NCBI RefSeq assembly: GCF_022662335.1
Contig: NZ_JAKNQJ010000004.1
Span: 124,001-188,000 of the forward strand
Direction: 5' to 3'
Length of the DNA stretch: 64,000 bases
Source of the DNA: Sphingomonas sp. CROZ-RG-20F-R02-07
GTDB lineage: Bacteria; Pseudomonadota; Alphaproteobacteria; Sphingomonadales; Sphingomonadaceae
The position numbers were made by a program, and so were the translations under genes. How positions within the stretch are numbered: position 1 is the stretch's first letter; the number at the start of each line of letters is the position of its first letter. Below the pieces are notes generated by a model, which saw only the letters and a list, made by a program, of their open reading frames with translations, was not told the DNA's origin and did no database searches. This document shows positions 8,388-17,874 of the stretch, one piece after another.

Positions 8388-11300
8388 CTAGAACGCCAGC
8401 CGCAGGCCACCCTGTGCCGATGCCCGGCGATCGGAGTCGCCGCTTTCCCCCGACACCGCGCCGAACAGCGCAAGTCGCGGCGACAATGCCACGTCCGCCC
8501 CCAACTTCGCGGTGGCGAGGAGCGGTGCGCGCGGTGCCCCCGCCGCCAGCAGGGCGACTGCGCCGCCGCCGAACCCGGCCAGCGCATAGGGCGTACGCCC
8601 CTCGGCCTGATAGCGCGCGCCGATCGTCAGGTACGGCCGAACGCCCGCGGTGCCGAAACTCACGTCTCGGGCGAACGTCACGCCCCCGTCGACGAACGTC
8701 GCGGTGGTGCGCCGCCCGGCGACCGTGAGCGCGAATGCGGAGCTGCCCGTTTCGGTTACGCCGTCGCGCGTGGTGCGGATCGCGGTGCCGCCGACGCTCG
8801 GGCGCATGCTCCACCCTCCTGCCAGCGCAAGCGTCGCATCGATGCTGGCGTCCGCAACCCAGCTATGCAGGGCGTAGCGTGCGCTCTCCGTGCCACCGGG
8901 CACGACGCGGCGCGTGCTGGCATGGGCATCGTCATAGGCCAGCGTCGCCCGAAAGCCGATCGCGCGATAGTGCGCGCGTCCGTGGACGCCCGCGACCGCC
9001 CCGTCGGCCATCGTCCGCGCGCCAAGGCCGGCCAGCGACTGATGGTCGTTCAGATAGCCGCCGAACGCGCCCAGCGACCAGCCGGCGCCCGCCACGCCGA
9101 TCCCGCCCAGAAAGCCATAGCCGTTGGTCGTGGTCCGTGCGGTGCCCCGCTCGTCATTCACCTCCAGCGTGCGCGTGCTGCCCAGCGTACTGGCAAAGGT
9201 GTAGAGGCCCGGTGTGTCGCGGTTCGGCGCGAATGCAGCGCCACGGGCGGCGTCCGACAGCGTCAGGCCGTTCTCCGTGCCGATCTGGCGCGCGGCGGCA
9301 TAAGCCTCGGGCGTAAGCTGCGCAAAGGCGGCGGCGTTGGTGCCGCCCGACGTGGTGACCAGCAGCGGCACGGCGGCGAGCAGCGCGGCGCTCGACCGGC
9401 CGCCGACCAGCGTGTCGTTGACGTAATCGACGCTGCGCCGGACCTGACCTGTGTAGGCCGCGTCGTTCAGGAATTCGCCGAGCAACCGGATGCGGTTGGC
9501 ATCCTGCACCACGAAGCCGAACAGCGATGCGGGCTTGGTGATGGTCGTGAAGCTGCCGGTGATGCCACCAGTGGCGGTCACGAGATCCAGCGAGGCGCCC
9601 GGCGTTACATTGCCCGACGGCACGAGTTGCAACGTCGCGCCACTTGCGATCGAAACGGCGCCGTTGACGACGAGCTTGTCCGACACCGCCGGCGTGATCT
9701 CGAACAGCGACACCGACGTGGCGCCGAGCGCGACGTTGCCGTTGACTGTCATCGTCCCCGGCGATGCGCCGGGGCTGAGGATGCCGGCCACCGTGATGGT
9801 GCCATTGACCGTCCCCGCCGAACCGAACGTCGCCCCCTGGCCGACCGTGAAGCCCGACGCCGCCAGCGTCGAGCCGGCGAGCCCGACGAGCCGGCCGCCC
9901 GTCAGCGCGACGCTGCCCAGCGATGCCATGCCGGAGACGGTCGCGAAGCCCGCGCTCTGCCGATATACGGCTTCGTTGGCGATGGAAGAGAAGGCGACGG
10001 GCGCGGCCGCGCTGCCACCCGCTACGTCGATGCTGTTGCTGCCGGCGCCGCCGTCCACCGATCCGACGAAGCCCCCGGCGATGACGAGATGGTTGTCCGC
10101 CGCCCCGAAGGCGACGGCGGAGGACAGGCTGGCGTCCGCGCCCACCGTCAGATTGCCCGCGATCGCGGTCGCCGCATAGGACAGCGCGCCGCCTGCGAGC
10201 GTCAGCGTGCCCGATCCTTCCGTCACCAGCCGCTGGAAGCGGGTGAGCGTGCCGGCGCGTAGCGTATAGTCGCCCGCCGACAGGTCGAGCGTCGCGGTGC
10301 TTGCCCCCGTACCGCCCGAGACCGTGCCCGCGAGCGTGCCGCCGGCGGCGAGGCGGAAGCCGTTGACGCCCGCGCCGAGGTCGATCGCTCCCGCAAGCGT
10401 GCCGCCGCGCGCCACCGTGATCGTCTCGTTCCCCGAAAAGGCGAGCGTCGCGCCCGTGCTGCCGAGCGTTCCCGAAACGGTGAGGGCGCCGCCCGCGAGG
10501 CTCACCGCCTGGAAGCCGGTGACTGAGCCGGAGAGCGTGACGGGGCCGGCGGTCAGGAGGCGCAACGTGTTGGTGCCCGCACCGCCGTCGTAGCGGCCCG
10601 CGAGCGTCGGGGCCGTCGTCGCCAGCGTATCGTTGCCGGCGCCGAGTTGCACCGTCCTCAAATCGCGGTCGAGGGTGACGGTCACGCCCGTCGAGCCCGT
10701 GCCGATGATCTGGCCGACCGTGTAGGTGCCGCTGGTCAGGGCCAGGCCGGTGCCGCTCAGCGTTACCGTGCCGAAACTCTGGTCGAGCACCAGCCCGAGC
10801 GTGCCGCAGCCGTCCACCGCCAGGTTCTGGAAGTTGGATCGCGCGCCGATGCCGGTACGGTCGCCGGCGAGGACGACGCGGTACAGATTGGTGCCCGTGC
10901 CGCCATCGACTCCGCCTTGCGCCGTGCTGCCGACGCCCTCCACGAACGTGTCGTCGCCGGACCCGAGCTGGACGCGGCCGCCGATCGTGCCGTTATTGAC
11001 GACGGTGTCGTTGCCGTCGGCCAGAGTGATGCCGCCCGCGATCGTACCGCCGTTGACGATGGCGAGATTGCCGCTGCCGGCGATGCCGGTGACGGTGGTC
11101 GCGCCCGTCGTCGCCAGCGACTGTCCGGTCGCGACCGTCAGCGTGCCGCCCGCCAGAGCGATGGTGCCGACGGCAAAGGTGCCGGAATAGACACCGATGC
11201 CCGTACCGGTCTGCGTGACGCTCGCGAAGTTGGCGATCCCCGATGCCGCCAACGTGGCGGTGCCCCCGGTCGCGTCGACGACGAACATGTTGGTGCCCGC

Positions 11301-14300
11301 GCCGCCGTCGACGAGACCCGAGACAATGCCGCCCGCGCGCTGGATGAAATAGTCATCGGCATGACCGAGCGTGACCGTGCCGTTGATGGTACCGGCATTG
11401 TCTGCAATCAGGGGGGACGGACCGGAGTAGTTAAGATAGTCGAGGCTCACATTGCCGTTTATCGTCCCGGCGTTGGTAAGCGAACCGCCCGAGACCCGGA
11501 TTGCATACTGGTTAGTCCCTCCGGAAATTACACCGCCGGCAAGATTGGTGATGGTCATACCGTTATAGCCGCCGACGATGGCGGCGTCGGTACGACTAGC
11601 GATTGTGCCCGAGTTCGTAACGGACACAGTCGTGTACGACCCCTGTACGGCGTTCGCCCCGACGTCGATCGTGCCACTGTTATTCAAGCTATCGACGTTG
11701 ACGATGCCCAAGGATGATGTGCTACCCGCCTGCCGGATCACGCCTGTGTTGATTACCGTGCCCGTAGCCCGGATGCCCGTGCCGCCGGCAAGCAGGATCG
11801 ATCCTGTGTTGGTCACGCTTGCTCCTCCACCGACCGCCGCGAGCCCCGCGCTTGTGGACGCGTAAGTGGTCGTGTCGGCGACATTGATGGTGCCCGCGTT
11901 GACGAAGCTATCCTGCGCCGAAAGCGTGATCCCGCTTGAGAGATTGCCATATTGGTCTGTGCGCGTGATGGTGAGGGTGCCGTGGCTTGTGATCGCCAGC
12001 CCGGGTATGGCGGCGGCCGTTGTTCCGGATGTAGGCTGCGCCGCAACAACGGCGAGCGCGGGAGCGTTTGCCGTCACGAAGTCGGCGGTCACGTCCACAG
12101 TGCCGTTCCCAGCGAGGATCAGTGGCAGCGTTTGCGGTGCCGTAGTTTTCAGCACCAGTGATGCGCCCGCGACGAGCTCGTAACCGGCAGTCGCAAATGG
12201 TCCGACGGGCCCCAAGACGGCGCTAACTTGCCCGGTGACTCGGTAGCGTAGCAGGCCACCGTTGCTGGTTACCGTACCGCTGATACCTGCAAACAATCCG
12301 GTACCGGTGTTCGCCAGATCGGTCACCAGCGTGTCGCCGCGCCCAAGCGCTAAATTGCCGTTAAGTATGCCGCCCGGAAGCGCGACGAAGTTATTCGCGT
12401 TGTTAACGCTGCTCTGCGACGAAAGGAAGGTGACATTGCCATTGATGGTCCCCGCATTGAAGACGGTGCTATTGTATACGCTCGTCGAGCCATAGGGGTC
12501 GACTCCAGTGATCGCATAAGCTCCACCTGAAATCACACCGCCTTCGAGATTGTTGAGCACGCCATCGCTCGACAAGCCTACAGCGGTGCCCATCCCCGTT
12601 GCTGCGATCGTACCGCTATTGTTCAGCAGGATAGACGTGACCGCGCCATAAGTCGCGCCTTCGATCCGTCCTGTGTTGACCGCCGCGATGTTGCCCACGC
12701 TGCCAGTCAGTTGGACGGCCGTTCCAGACGAGGAACGAATCAGGCCACGATTGTCCAATGCGCTCGAGAACTGTTCGATCGCGGTACCCGACGCGATCAC
12801 CGATCCAGTGTTGAGTAGAGTGCCGCCCGATTGCGCCACCCCGTTACCATTAGCCGCTATCGTCCCGCTGTTGGTAATCGCAGTCGCACCCAGATCGATC
12901 GCATACAGCCCTTGCGTCACCGTGGCTTGGATGCCGCCGGCATTGATGAAGTTGGGAGCCGCATTCGTGACATAATAGGGGCGGAGGAATGCTTGCCCGT
13001 TCGTCGTGATCGTTGCTTCGTTCCGGATCGTGCCTGCCCCGGCTAATTCAATCGTGCCCGGCGCGACGAAGCCGCTGGTGAGCGTGACCGTCGCACCTGA
13101 TGCCGGTGCCAGACGCAGGCGTTGGAAGCTCGTCGGCAACGTCACGGCGGTCGCAATGCGCAAGTCTGCCGCGGGCGCGAGCACCACTGAATTGGTGCCT
13201 GCCCCGGCATCAAGCGTACCAGTTATTCCCGTCACCAGCGTCGCGGAGCCATTGTAGAGCGCGTAAACCAGATCGTTGCCGATGCCGAGTGTCACATTCC
13301 CCATGATGCGGCCTGCGGTCGAATCGACGGTAGCGTAGAAGCCGGTGCCCTGCGCAGGAACGTCGGTTACGTTGCCGGTGATCACTCCGGCGTTCGTAAG
13401 GGACAATTGAGAACTGGCCGCGATGGCTGTGCCACCGCTGGTGGCGATGCGACCGCCAGCGACATTGATGATCGTTATAGAGCTCCCCTGCACGGCCGCT
13501 CCGGTTCCGGCATTGCTGATGGTGCCGCTGTTAGTCAGCGGCTGCAGTTGCCCAAGGTTTGCGATCGTCGCCGCGTTCGACGATGACCGGATCGTGCCGC
13601 TGTTCGTCCAAACACCTGCAGTCGGACCCGCATCATAGGTGGTCGTCTGGTCGACCGCACTGCGCGTGGCTCCGTCAATCAGCCCCGCGTTAGACAAGCG
13701 GCCGACAGTTCCGACGATCGCCCCAATCGACCCCGTCGCAGCGTTGCTGATAACGTCGAAGCCACCCCGCGCGAGGTTCGACGATAGCAACGCCACGCCA
13801 CCGGATCCACTGATGGTGCCACCATTGTCCAGACCCGCAATCGCGTAGCCCGAGTTGTTGCCCAGCGATGTGCCAATAATGATGCCGCTCGTTCCGGTCA
13901 CGAGAGCTCCAGCCATGACAGTGACTGCCGAGCGGGTGCCGTAAGGATCATATCCTCCACCCGCCACGCCGCCCGAAAGCAGAGAAATCCCAGCTTGCGT
14001 GCCGCCGTCGACCGTACCGCCGATCAGTACTGAAGCGACCCGGTAGTTATAGGTTGTGGTACTGGCGGGCACCTCTACCGCGATCGCCGCAGCGCCGGTG
14101 TTCGTCACCCTCGCACCGCTGGCGACGGTTAGCGTCGTAGCATTCGTCGTAACGCGGATGCCGTTCGTGTCCGTCCCTGTACAGGTGGACGAACCGTTTG
14201 TAACAGTTGGATCAGGCGCGCACTGCGCTTGAGCATTGGACGGCAGCGCACAGCCCCATGCCAGCACGCTCGTGCCAAGCGCGAGCGACAAGCGGCGGCG

Positions 14301-14324
14301 ATGCGCCCATTCCAATGCGGTCAT
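8388..14324 (-). CDS. Autotransporter with large repetitive passenger and C-terminal beta-barrel
   Basis: A 1978-residue type V secretion protein. It has a signal peptide (RRRLSLALGTSVLAWGCALP, AQA cleavage region near 34) and a passenger of about 1600 residues full of imperfect beta-helix repeats (NSGTI, NAGTINGNV, GGxIxGG, and GxGNDTxVxxGxxxG blocks in the second half). A linker precedes the autotransporter barrel over roughly the last 270 residues, which ends in a C-terminal Phe (GGLRLAF). A short CQ-type cysteine pair is present only near the N-terminus. No catalytic triad of subtilase type is visible in the passenger, so adhesion or aggregation is more likely than proteolysis. Start ATG at 14322-14324 follows GGGGAACTCAGG. 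It is monocistronic, with no adjacent partner gene. Confidence 0.9.
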   Translation of the reverse strand: MTALEWAHRRRLSLALGTSVLAWGCALPSNAQAQCAPDPTVTNGSSTCTGTDTNGIRVTTNATTLTVASGARVTNTGAAAIAVEVPASTTTYNYRVASVLIGGTVDGGTQAGISLLSGGVAGGGYDPYGTRSAVTVMAGALVTGTSGIIIGTSLGNNSGYAIAGLDNGGTISGSGGVALLSSNLARGGFDVISNAATGSIGAIVGTVGRLSNAGLIDGATRSAVDQTTTYDAGPTAGVWTNSGTIRSSSNAATIANLGQLQPLTNSGTISNAGTGAAVQGSSITIINVAGGRIATSGGTAIAASSQLSLTNAGVITGNVTDVPAQGTGFYATVDSTAGRIMGNVTLGIGNDLVYALYNGSATLVTGITGTLDAGAGTNSVVLAPAADLRIATAVTLPTSFQRLRLAPASGATVTLTSGFVAPGTIELAGAGTIRNEATITTNGQAFLRPYYVTNAAPNFINAGGIQATVTQGLYAIDLGATAITNSGTIAANGNGVAQSGGTLLNTGSVIASGTAIEQFSSALDNRGLIRSSSGTAVQLTGSVGNIAAVNTGRIEGATYGAVTSILLNNSGTIAATGMGTAVGLSSDGVLNNLEGGVISGGAYAITGVDPYGSTSVYNSTVFNAGTINGNVTFLSSQSSVNNANNFVALPGGILNGNLALGRGDTLVTDLANTGTGLFAGISGTVTSNGGLLRYRVTGQVSAVLGPVGPFATAGYELVAGASLVLKTTAPQTLPLILAGNGTVDVTADFVTANAPALAVVAAQPTSGTTAAAIPGLAITSHGTLTITRTDQYGNLSSGITLSAQDSFVNAGTINVADTTTYASTSAGLAAVGGGASVTNTGSILLAGGTGIRATGTVINTGVIRQAGSTSSLGIVNVDSLNNSGTIDVGANAVQGSYTTVSVTNSGTIASRTDAAIVGGYNGMTITNLAGGVISGGTNQYAIRVSGGSLTNAGTINGNVSLDYLNYSGPSPLIADNAGTINGTVTLGHADDYFIQRAGGIVSGLVDGGAGTNMFVVDATGGTATLAASGIANFASVTQTGTGIGVYSGTFAVGTIALAGGTLTVATGQSLATTGATTVTGIAGSGNLAIVNGGTIAGGITLADGNDTVVNNGTIGGRVQLGSGDDTFVEGVGSTAQGGVDGGTGTNLYRVVLAGDRTGIGARSNFQNLAVDGCGTLGLVLDQSFGTVTLSGTGLALTSGTYTVGQIIGTGSTGVTVTLDRDLRTVQLGAGNDTLATTAPTLAGRYDGGAGTNTLRLLTAGPVTLSGSVTGFQAVSLAGGALTVSGTLGSTGATLAFSGNETITVARGGTLAGAIDLGAGVNGFRLAAGGTLAGTVSGGTGASTATLDLSAGDYTLRAGTLTRFQRLVTEGSGTLTLAGGALSYAATAIAGNLTVGADASLSSAVAFGAADNHLVIAGGFVGSVDGGAGSNSIDVAGGSAAAPVAFSSIANEAVYRQSAGFATVSGMASLGSVALTGGRLVGLAGSTLAASGFTVGQGATFGSAGTVNGTITVAGILSPGASPGTMTVNGNVALGATSVSLFEITPAVSDKLVVNGAVSIASGATLQLVPSGNVTPGASLDLVTATGGITGSFTTITKPASLFGFVVQDANRIRLLGEFLNDAAYTGQVRRSVDYVNDTLVGGRSSAALLAAVPLLVTTSGGTNAAAFAQLTPEAYAAARQIGTENGLTLSDAARGAAFAPNRDTPGLYTFASTLGSTRTLEVNDERGTARTTTNGYGFLGGIGVAGAGWSLGAFGGYLNDHQSLAGLGARTMADGAVAGVHGRAHYRAIGFRATLAYDDAHASTRRVVPGGTESARYALHSWVADASIDATLALAGGWSMRPSVGGTAIRTTRDGVTETGSSAFALTVAGRRTTATFVDGGVTFARDVSFGTAGVRPYLTIGARYQAEGRTPYALAGFGGGAVALLAAGAPRAPLLATAKLGADVALSPRLALFGAVSGESGDSDRRASAQGGLRLAF

Positions 14325-14366
14325 CCTGAGTTCCCCCTGCTTCGACCAGCTGATCGAGCAGAGCGG

Positions 14367-14395
14367 ATAAGATGACGGATCGTTTAGGTCGTCAA
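14367..14395 (-). promoter_or_regulatory. Candidate promoter of the autotransporter gene
   Basis: On the minus strand TTGACG (14390-14395) and TCTTAT (14367-14372) are separated by exactly 17 bp. The -10 lies about 43 bp upstream of the ATG. The rest of 14325-14537 shows no gene. Confidence 0.5.
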
Positions 14396-14537
14396 GCCCT
14401 CACACCGGCGCCGGTGGCCTCCCCGGCCTGGCGTATAGACAGCGCAGGGGCCCCGGCATCGAGGATGTGAACGATTGGTCACGTATCGGAAGGCCGCCGA
14501 TGCTTGAGCGTCACCCGTTGGTTTCGAGGCCCGCGAA

Positions 14538-14834
14538 CTAGTCGGCGTAGCGCGTGTTCCTGGCCATGTGCCGGTTCAGGTCTTCGTCGCCGGCCCACCA
14601 GACCGGGCCGCGTTCGCCGAGCGCCACCTTGGCCACCTGTACGGCGCCCCGCGCGGACCGCAGCGCGGCAGGATCGCCACCGGCCAACGCATCGCGGACG
14701 GCGCGGCGCGCCTTCATCAAGTCCGCGACATGCGCCTGGCGCAGCTCGTCGGAAAGATCCGGGTTCGCGCGGCGCCATAGCTGGCCGCGCACGACGATGT
14801 AGCGGCCGTCGGGCGTGACCGGGGGCGCCGTCAC
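14538..14834 (-). CDS. Conserved small protein of unknown function, third gene of cupin-SDR operon
   Basis: A 98-residue soluble protein with no signal peptide. Visible features are DGRYIVVRGQLWRRANP near the N-terminus, a charged helical middle (LMKARRAVRDALAGG) and a C-terminal block GERGPVWWAGDEDLNRHMAR. It has the look of a conserved proteobacterial family, but I cannot name a function. A GTG at 14832-14834 overlaps the stop of the SDR gene as GTGA, so translation is probably coupled; a TTG seven codons earlier is also possible. Position in the operon suggests a role with the short-chain dehydrogenase. Confidence 0.72.
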   Translation of the reverse strand: MTAPPVTPDGRYIVVRGQLWRRANPDLSDELRQAHVADLMKARRAVRDALAGGDPAALRSARGAVQVAKVALGERGPVWWAGDEDLNRHMARNTRYAD

Positions 14835-15802
14835 GCTTTCCGGCGCAGCAGCCAAGCGGCGATGCCGGCGATCGCGACCGTTCCGGTGGCGCCGGCTGCC
14901 ATGGCGACGTGACGCCGCTGATCGGGACGCCGCCGCCCGCCGTCGGGGCCGCTCGGCGCCATCGGCGGATCGTACAAGGCGCCGCTGGTGTCGTCACCCG
15001 CAGCCGCGCGCTTCGACCAGATGTCGAGAAAGCCGCTCATGACTGCGGCGCCCAGGTTCGGCGTGGCGAACTGGCCGAGCTTCAGCGCGATCGCCGGCGC
15101 GCCGACGACACTGGTGTTGCGCGGGTGCCTCGCCAGCCGGACGACCGCCCGTGCGACGCTTTCCGGGGCGAGCGCGCCCGGCGGCAGCGAGAGCCTGGCA
15201 CCGGTATAATTGCCGGCGTGATCGACGCCGGGCGTGTCGACGAAGGTGGGGTACACGTCGCACACATGGATGTGCGGCCGCTTCGACAATTCGCCGCGTA
15301 GCGCCTGGCTGAACCCGCGCAGGCCGAACTTGCTGGCGGCATAGGCGGCCGCATAGGGGGTGGCGACGAAGCCGCCGACCGAAATCATGTTGACCCAGAT
15401 GCCATGGTCCTGCCGGAGGAAGATCGGCAGCACGGCATGCGCGTCGTTCATATGGCCGACGAGATTGGCCTCGATCACGCGCGCGTGATCGGCCATCGGC
15501 ACGTCCTCGTAACGGCCAAGCACGCCGACGCCGACGCAACTGAACCACAGATCGATGCCGCCGAGCCACTGGCTGGCCTCGGCGGCGAACTCGCGAACGG
15601 CACCGGCGTCGGTCACGTCCACGGTGCGGAGCTGCGCCTGCCCACCCGCGTCCCGGCACCGGTTCGCGATGTCCGCCAACCCCGCTTCGCCGCGCGCGCC
15701 CAGCATGAGCCGGGCCCCTTGCGCGGCGAAGGCGATCGCGGTCGCCGCACCGATCCCGCTCGATGCGCCGGTGATGACGACGCGGAGGGGCGCCTCGGTC
15801 AT
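14831..15802 (-). CDS. Short-chain dehydrogenase/reductase (SDR) with C-terminal membrane anchor
   Basis: A 323-residue SDR. The Rossmann cofactor motif TGASSGIG (residues 12-19) is at the N-terminus, the catalytic Ser lies in NMISVGG, and the YxxxK motif reads YAASKFG. The C-terminal extension beyond the usual 250-residue core ends in a hydrophobic helix (GTVAIAGIAAWLLRRKA), suggesting a tail anchor in the inner membrane. The ATG overlaps the stop of the upstream cupin gene as ATGA, and its own stop overlaps the next gene, so the three genes are translationally coupled. Substrate unknown. Confidence 0.9.
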   Translation of the reverse strand: MTEAPLRVVITGASSGIGAATAIAFAAQGARLMLGARGEAGLADIANRCRDAGGQAQLRTVDVTDAGAVREFAAEASQWLGGIDLWFSCVGVGVLGRYEDVPMADHARVIEANLVGHMNDAHAVLPIFLRQDHGIWVNMISVGGFVATPYAAAYAASKFGLRGFSQALRGELSKRPHIHVCDVYPTFVDTPGVDHAGNYTGARLSLPPGALAPESVARAVVRLARHPRNTSVVGAPAIALKLGQFATPNLGAAVMSGFLDIWSKRAAAGDDTSGALYDPPMAPSGPDGGRRRPDQRRHVAMAAGATGTVAIAGIAAWLLRRKA

Positions 15803-16215
15803 CGGCCGATCGCGTCCTTGACGGCATCGGCCGCTTTGCCGAGCAGGCCCTTCTCGGCTTCCTTGGCCTCCGCCTTGGTCTTGAACGCTGCCCCTTCCGG
15901 CTCGGCGGGCGGCGCATAGACCGAAAACAGCTTGAGCGCGTCTGCGCCCTTGTTGATGACGTTGTGCTCCGAACCCTTGGGCACGACGACGAGGTGGTTG
16001 GCGCCCGCCTTGGTCGAATGGCCGTCGATGACGAACTGCGCTTGGCCTTCGACGATGAAGGTCGTCTGATCGGCGGGATGAGTCTCCAGCCCGATCTCCT
16101 CGCCCGCGGGGATGCTCATGAGGACGATCTGCACTTTGGGATCGCGATAGACCTCCTTCTGCCACAACGCATTCTTGCGCGTGAGATCGACCATGTCCTT
16201 GTTGAAGATCGCCAT
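15799..16215 (-). CDS. Cupin-domain protein, first gene of SDR operon
   Basis: A 138-residue protein with a single cupin beta-barrel. Candidate metal ligands are in GLETHPADQTTFIVEGQA (cupin motif 1, His and Glu) and VPKGSEHNVIN (motif 2 His). The C-terminal 30 residues are a charged amphipathic helix (FKTKAEAKEAEKGL) not part of the cupin fold. The start at 16213-16215 gives MAIFNKDMVDLT. It heads the operon and overlaps the SDR gene by four bases. It could be a sugar-binding or small-molecule-sensing cupin; enzymatic activity is not established. Confidence 0.88.
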   Translation of the reverse strand: MAIFNKDMVDLTRKNALWQKEVYRDPKVQIVLMSIPAGEEIGLETHPADQTTFIVEGQAQFVIDGHSTKAGANHLVVVPKGSEHNVINKGADALKLFSVYAPPAEPEGAAFKTKAEAKEAEKGLLGKAADAVKDAIGR

Positions 16216-16432
16216 CGTTCATTCTCCCGTCCGTGTCGTGACGAGGACGAACGCGGGGCGGCGACGTTCCTGAAGAAAGCGATTCGATTGTCGTTCGAGG
16301 GTGGAACCCCGGGCGTGGCGGTCCCGGTCGACGGTCCCCGCGCACCCGCTCCGATGCCGCGCTAACTTATTGACGGGATTGGCTTGCCGTAAGCGATGCC
16401 GCCCTGCATCCTCCGCCGCGAGGGAGACGAGC

Positions 16433-17572
16433 ATGCGTTGGATGGCGATGTTAGCGGCGGTCGGACTGGCGGCGCCCGCCATGGCTTCTCCGCCCGACCG
16501 GACGGAGCGGTTGCTCGCCGAACTGGCCGATGCGCCGGGGCCGTCGGGCTATGAGGAAGCGGTGCGCTCCATCATGGCGCGCGAACTCACCCCCCTGGCG
16601 GACAAGGTGAGCTATGACGGGGTCGGTTCGGTCATCGCGCAGCAGGGGAAGAGCGGCCCCAGGGTCATGCTCGATGCGCATATGGACGAACTGGGCGGGC
16701 TCGTCCGCCGCGTCACGCCGGCCGGCTTTCTGTCGATGCAGATGCTGGGCGGCTGGCTCGATCAGGCGCTGCCCGACCAGCGGTGGATCATCATCGGTCG
16801 CAAGGGGCCGGTGCACGCCGTGACGGGGATCCGCGACATCCACGTCGTGCCGGCGGACGAGCGCACCAAGGTGTTTCCCCGCGACAGTCTGTATCTCGAC
16901 GTCGGTGCGCGCAACGCCGCGGAGGTCGAGGCGCTGGGCATCGGCCCGGGCGATCCGGTCGTGCCCGATTCGCCGTTCGTCGCGTTGCCGGGCGGCCGCT
17001 ATCTCGGCAAGGCCTGGGACGACCGGGTGGGCTGCGCGGTCGTCGTCGAGGCCTTGCGGCGCCTGCGCGCGAGCGGCCATCCCAACCAGCTTTTCGTCGC
17101 GGCCACCGTGCAGGAGGAGATCGGCCTTCGCGGTGCTCGGACGGCGGCCGACGTCATCAAACCCGACATCGGCATTGCGATCGAGGGCGGGATCACCGGC
17201 GACAGCCCGGGCCGCAACCCGGAAGAGACGCAGGCCAGGCTGGGCGGTGGCCCGGGCTTGTTCCTCTACGACAGCAGTACGCTTCCCAACCGCCGCTTCG
17301 TCACGCTGGTAAGCGACGTGGCGGCGGCCAAGGACATCCCGCTGCAGCGAGACCTCGTGCAAGGCTATGGCGACGACAGCGCGGCGATCCAGGCGACCAA
17401 TGGCGGCGTTCCCACCATCAACCTGGTCGTGCCCGCGCGTTACACCCACGCGCACAACGGCATCATCGATCGCGCCGATTTCGACCGCACCGTCGATCTG
17501 GTCGTCGCGCTGATCCAGCGCCTGGATGCGCCCACGGTCGCGAAGATGCGAGACTTCGCACCGGAGCGTTGA
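16433..17572 (+). CDS. M42-family (FrvX-type) metallo-aminopeptidase, exported
   Basis: A 379-residue member of the M42 glutamyl aminopeptidase/endoglucanase-like family. A signal peptide (MRWMAMLAAVGLAAPAMA) shows that it is exported, unlike the cytoplasmic archetypes. Metal and catalytic residues are in LDAHMDELGG, the KAWDDRVGC block, the general-base pair QEEIGLRGA, IAIEGGITGD and the C-terminal TPARYTHAHNG-type segment (VVPARYTHAHNG). The ATG at 16433 follows GAGGGAGACG. It is divergent from the cupin operon over a 217-bp intergenic region. It probably trims peptides in the periplasm. Confidence 0.9.
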   Translation: MRWMAMLAAVGLAAPAMASPPDRTERLLAELADAPGPSGYEEAVRSIMARELTPLADKVSYDGVGSVIAQQGKSGPRVMLDAHMDELGGLVRRVTPAGFLSMQMLGGWLDQALPDQRWIIIGRKGPVHAVTGIRDIHVVPADERTKVFPRDSLYLDVGARNAAEVEALGIGPGDPVVPDSPFVALPGGRYLGKAWDDRVGCAVVVEALRRLRASGHPNQLFVAATVQEEIGLRGARTAADVIKPDIGIAIEGGITGDSPGRNPEETQARLGGGPGLFLYDSSTLPNRRFVTLVSDVAAAKDIPLQRDLVQGYGDDSAAIQATNGGVPTINLVVPARYTHAHNGIIDRADFDRTVDLVVALIQRLDAPTVAKMRDFAPER

Positions 17573-17622
17573 AGGTGGAGTGAGGCGCCGATCACATCTG
17601 GACCGATACGGCCGGGCGCGCG

Positions 17623-17814
17623 TCACACCGCGTCCGATCGGCTGTTCGGCGGATTTCCGTAGAGGGTCGTCTCGCCATAGCTTCGGACCAGGAGCGTGTA
17701 ACGCTGCGCCAGTTCCAGATGCGCACGCCGCGCGCACTCGCTCGCTGCCGATCGAACGCGTTCGAGTTCCTGCTGGGCGCGTCTGAGGTGATGATCGCGG
17801 TCGGAGCCGTTCAT
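17623..17814 (-). CDS. Small hypothetical protein
   Basis: A 63-residue charged, helical protein (HLRRAQQELERVRSAAS, then HLELAQRYTLLVRSYGET). Small proteins of this pattern, an amphipathic helix rich in Arg/Glu followed by HxxLAxxY, are frequent in sphingomonads; no function is known to me. The AGGAGGT ribosome site 6 bp before the ATG is the strongest reason to call it real. It converges with the M42 gene and is divergent from the frameshifted gene at 17875. Confidence 0.65.
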   Translation of the reverse strand: MNGSDRDHHLRRAQQELERVRSAASECARRAHLELAQRYTLLVRSYGETTLYGNPPNSRSDAV

Positions 17815-17874
17815 GGCGACCTCCTGGTTCTGGATCGGGCCGTCGCTAGATCAGGTACGATCCGTCGGGGCGCG

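Noticed and set aside
8865..10262. A 465-residue frame antisense to the autotransporter barrel and passenger
   Set aside because: No motif, low-complexity Arg/Asp/Ala; opposite strand encodes a clear autotransporter.
8388..14324. CRISPR-like or satellite repeats in the autotransporter
   Set aside because: The repeats are degenerate coding repeats of a beta-helix; there are no constant repeats with unique spacers.
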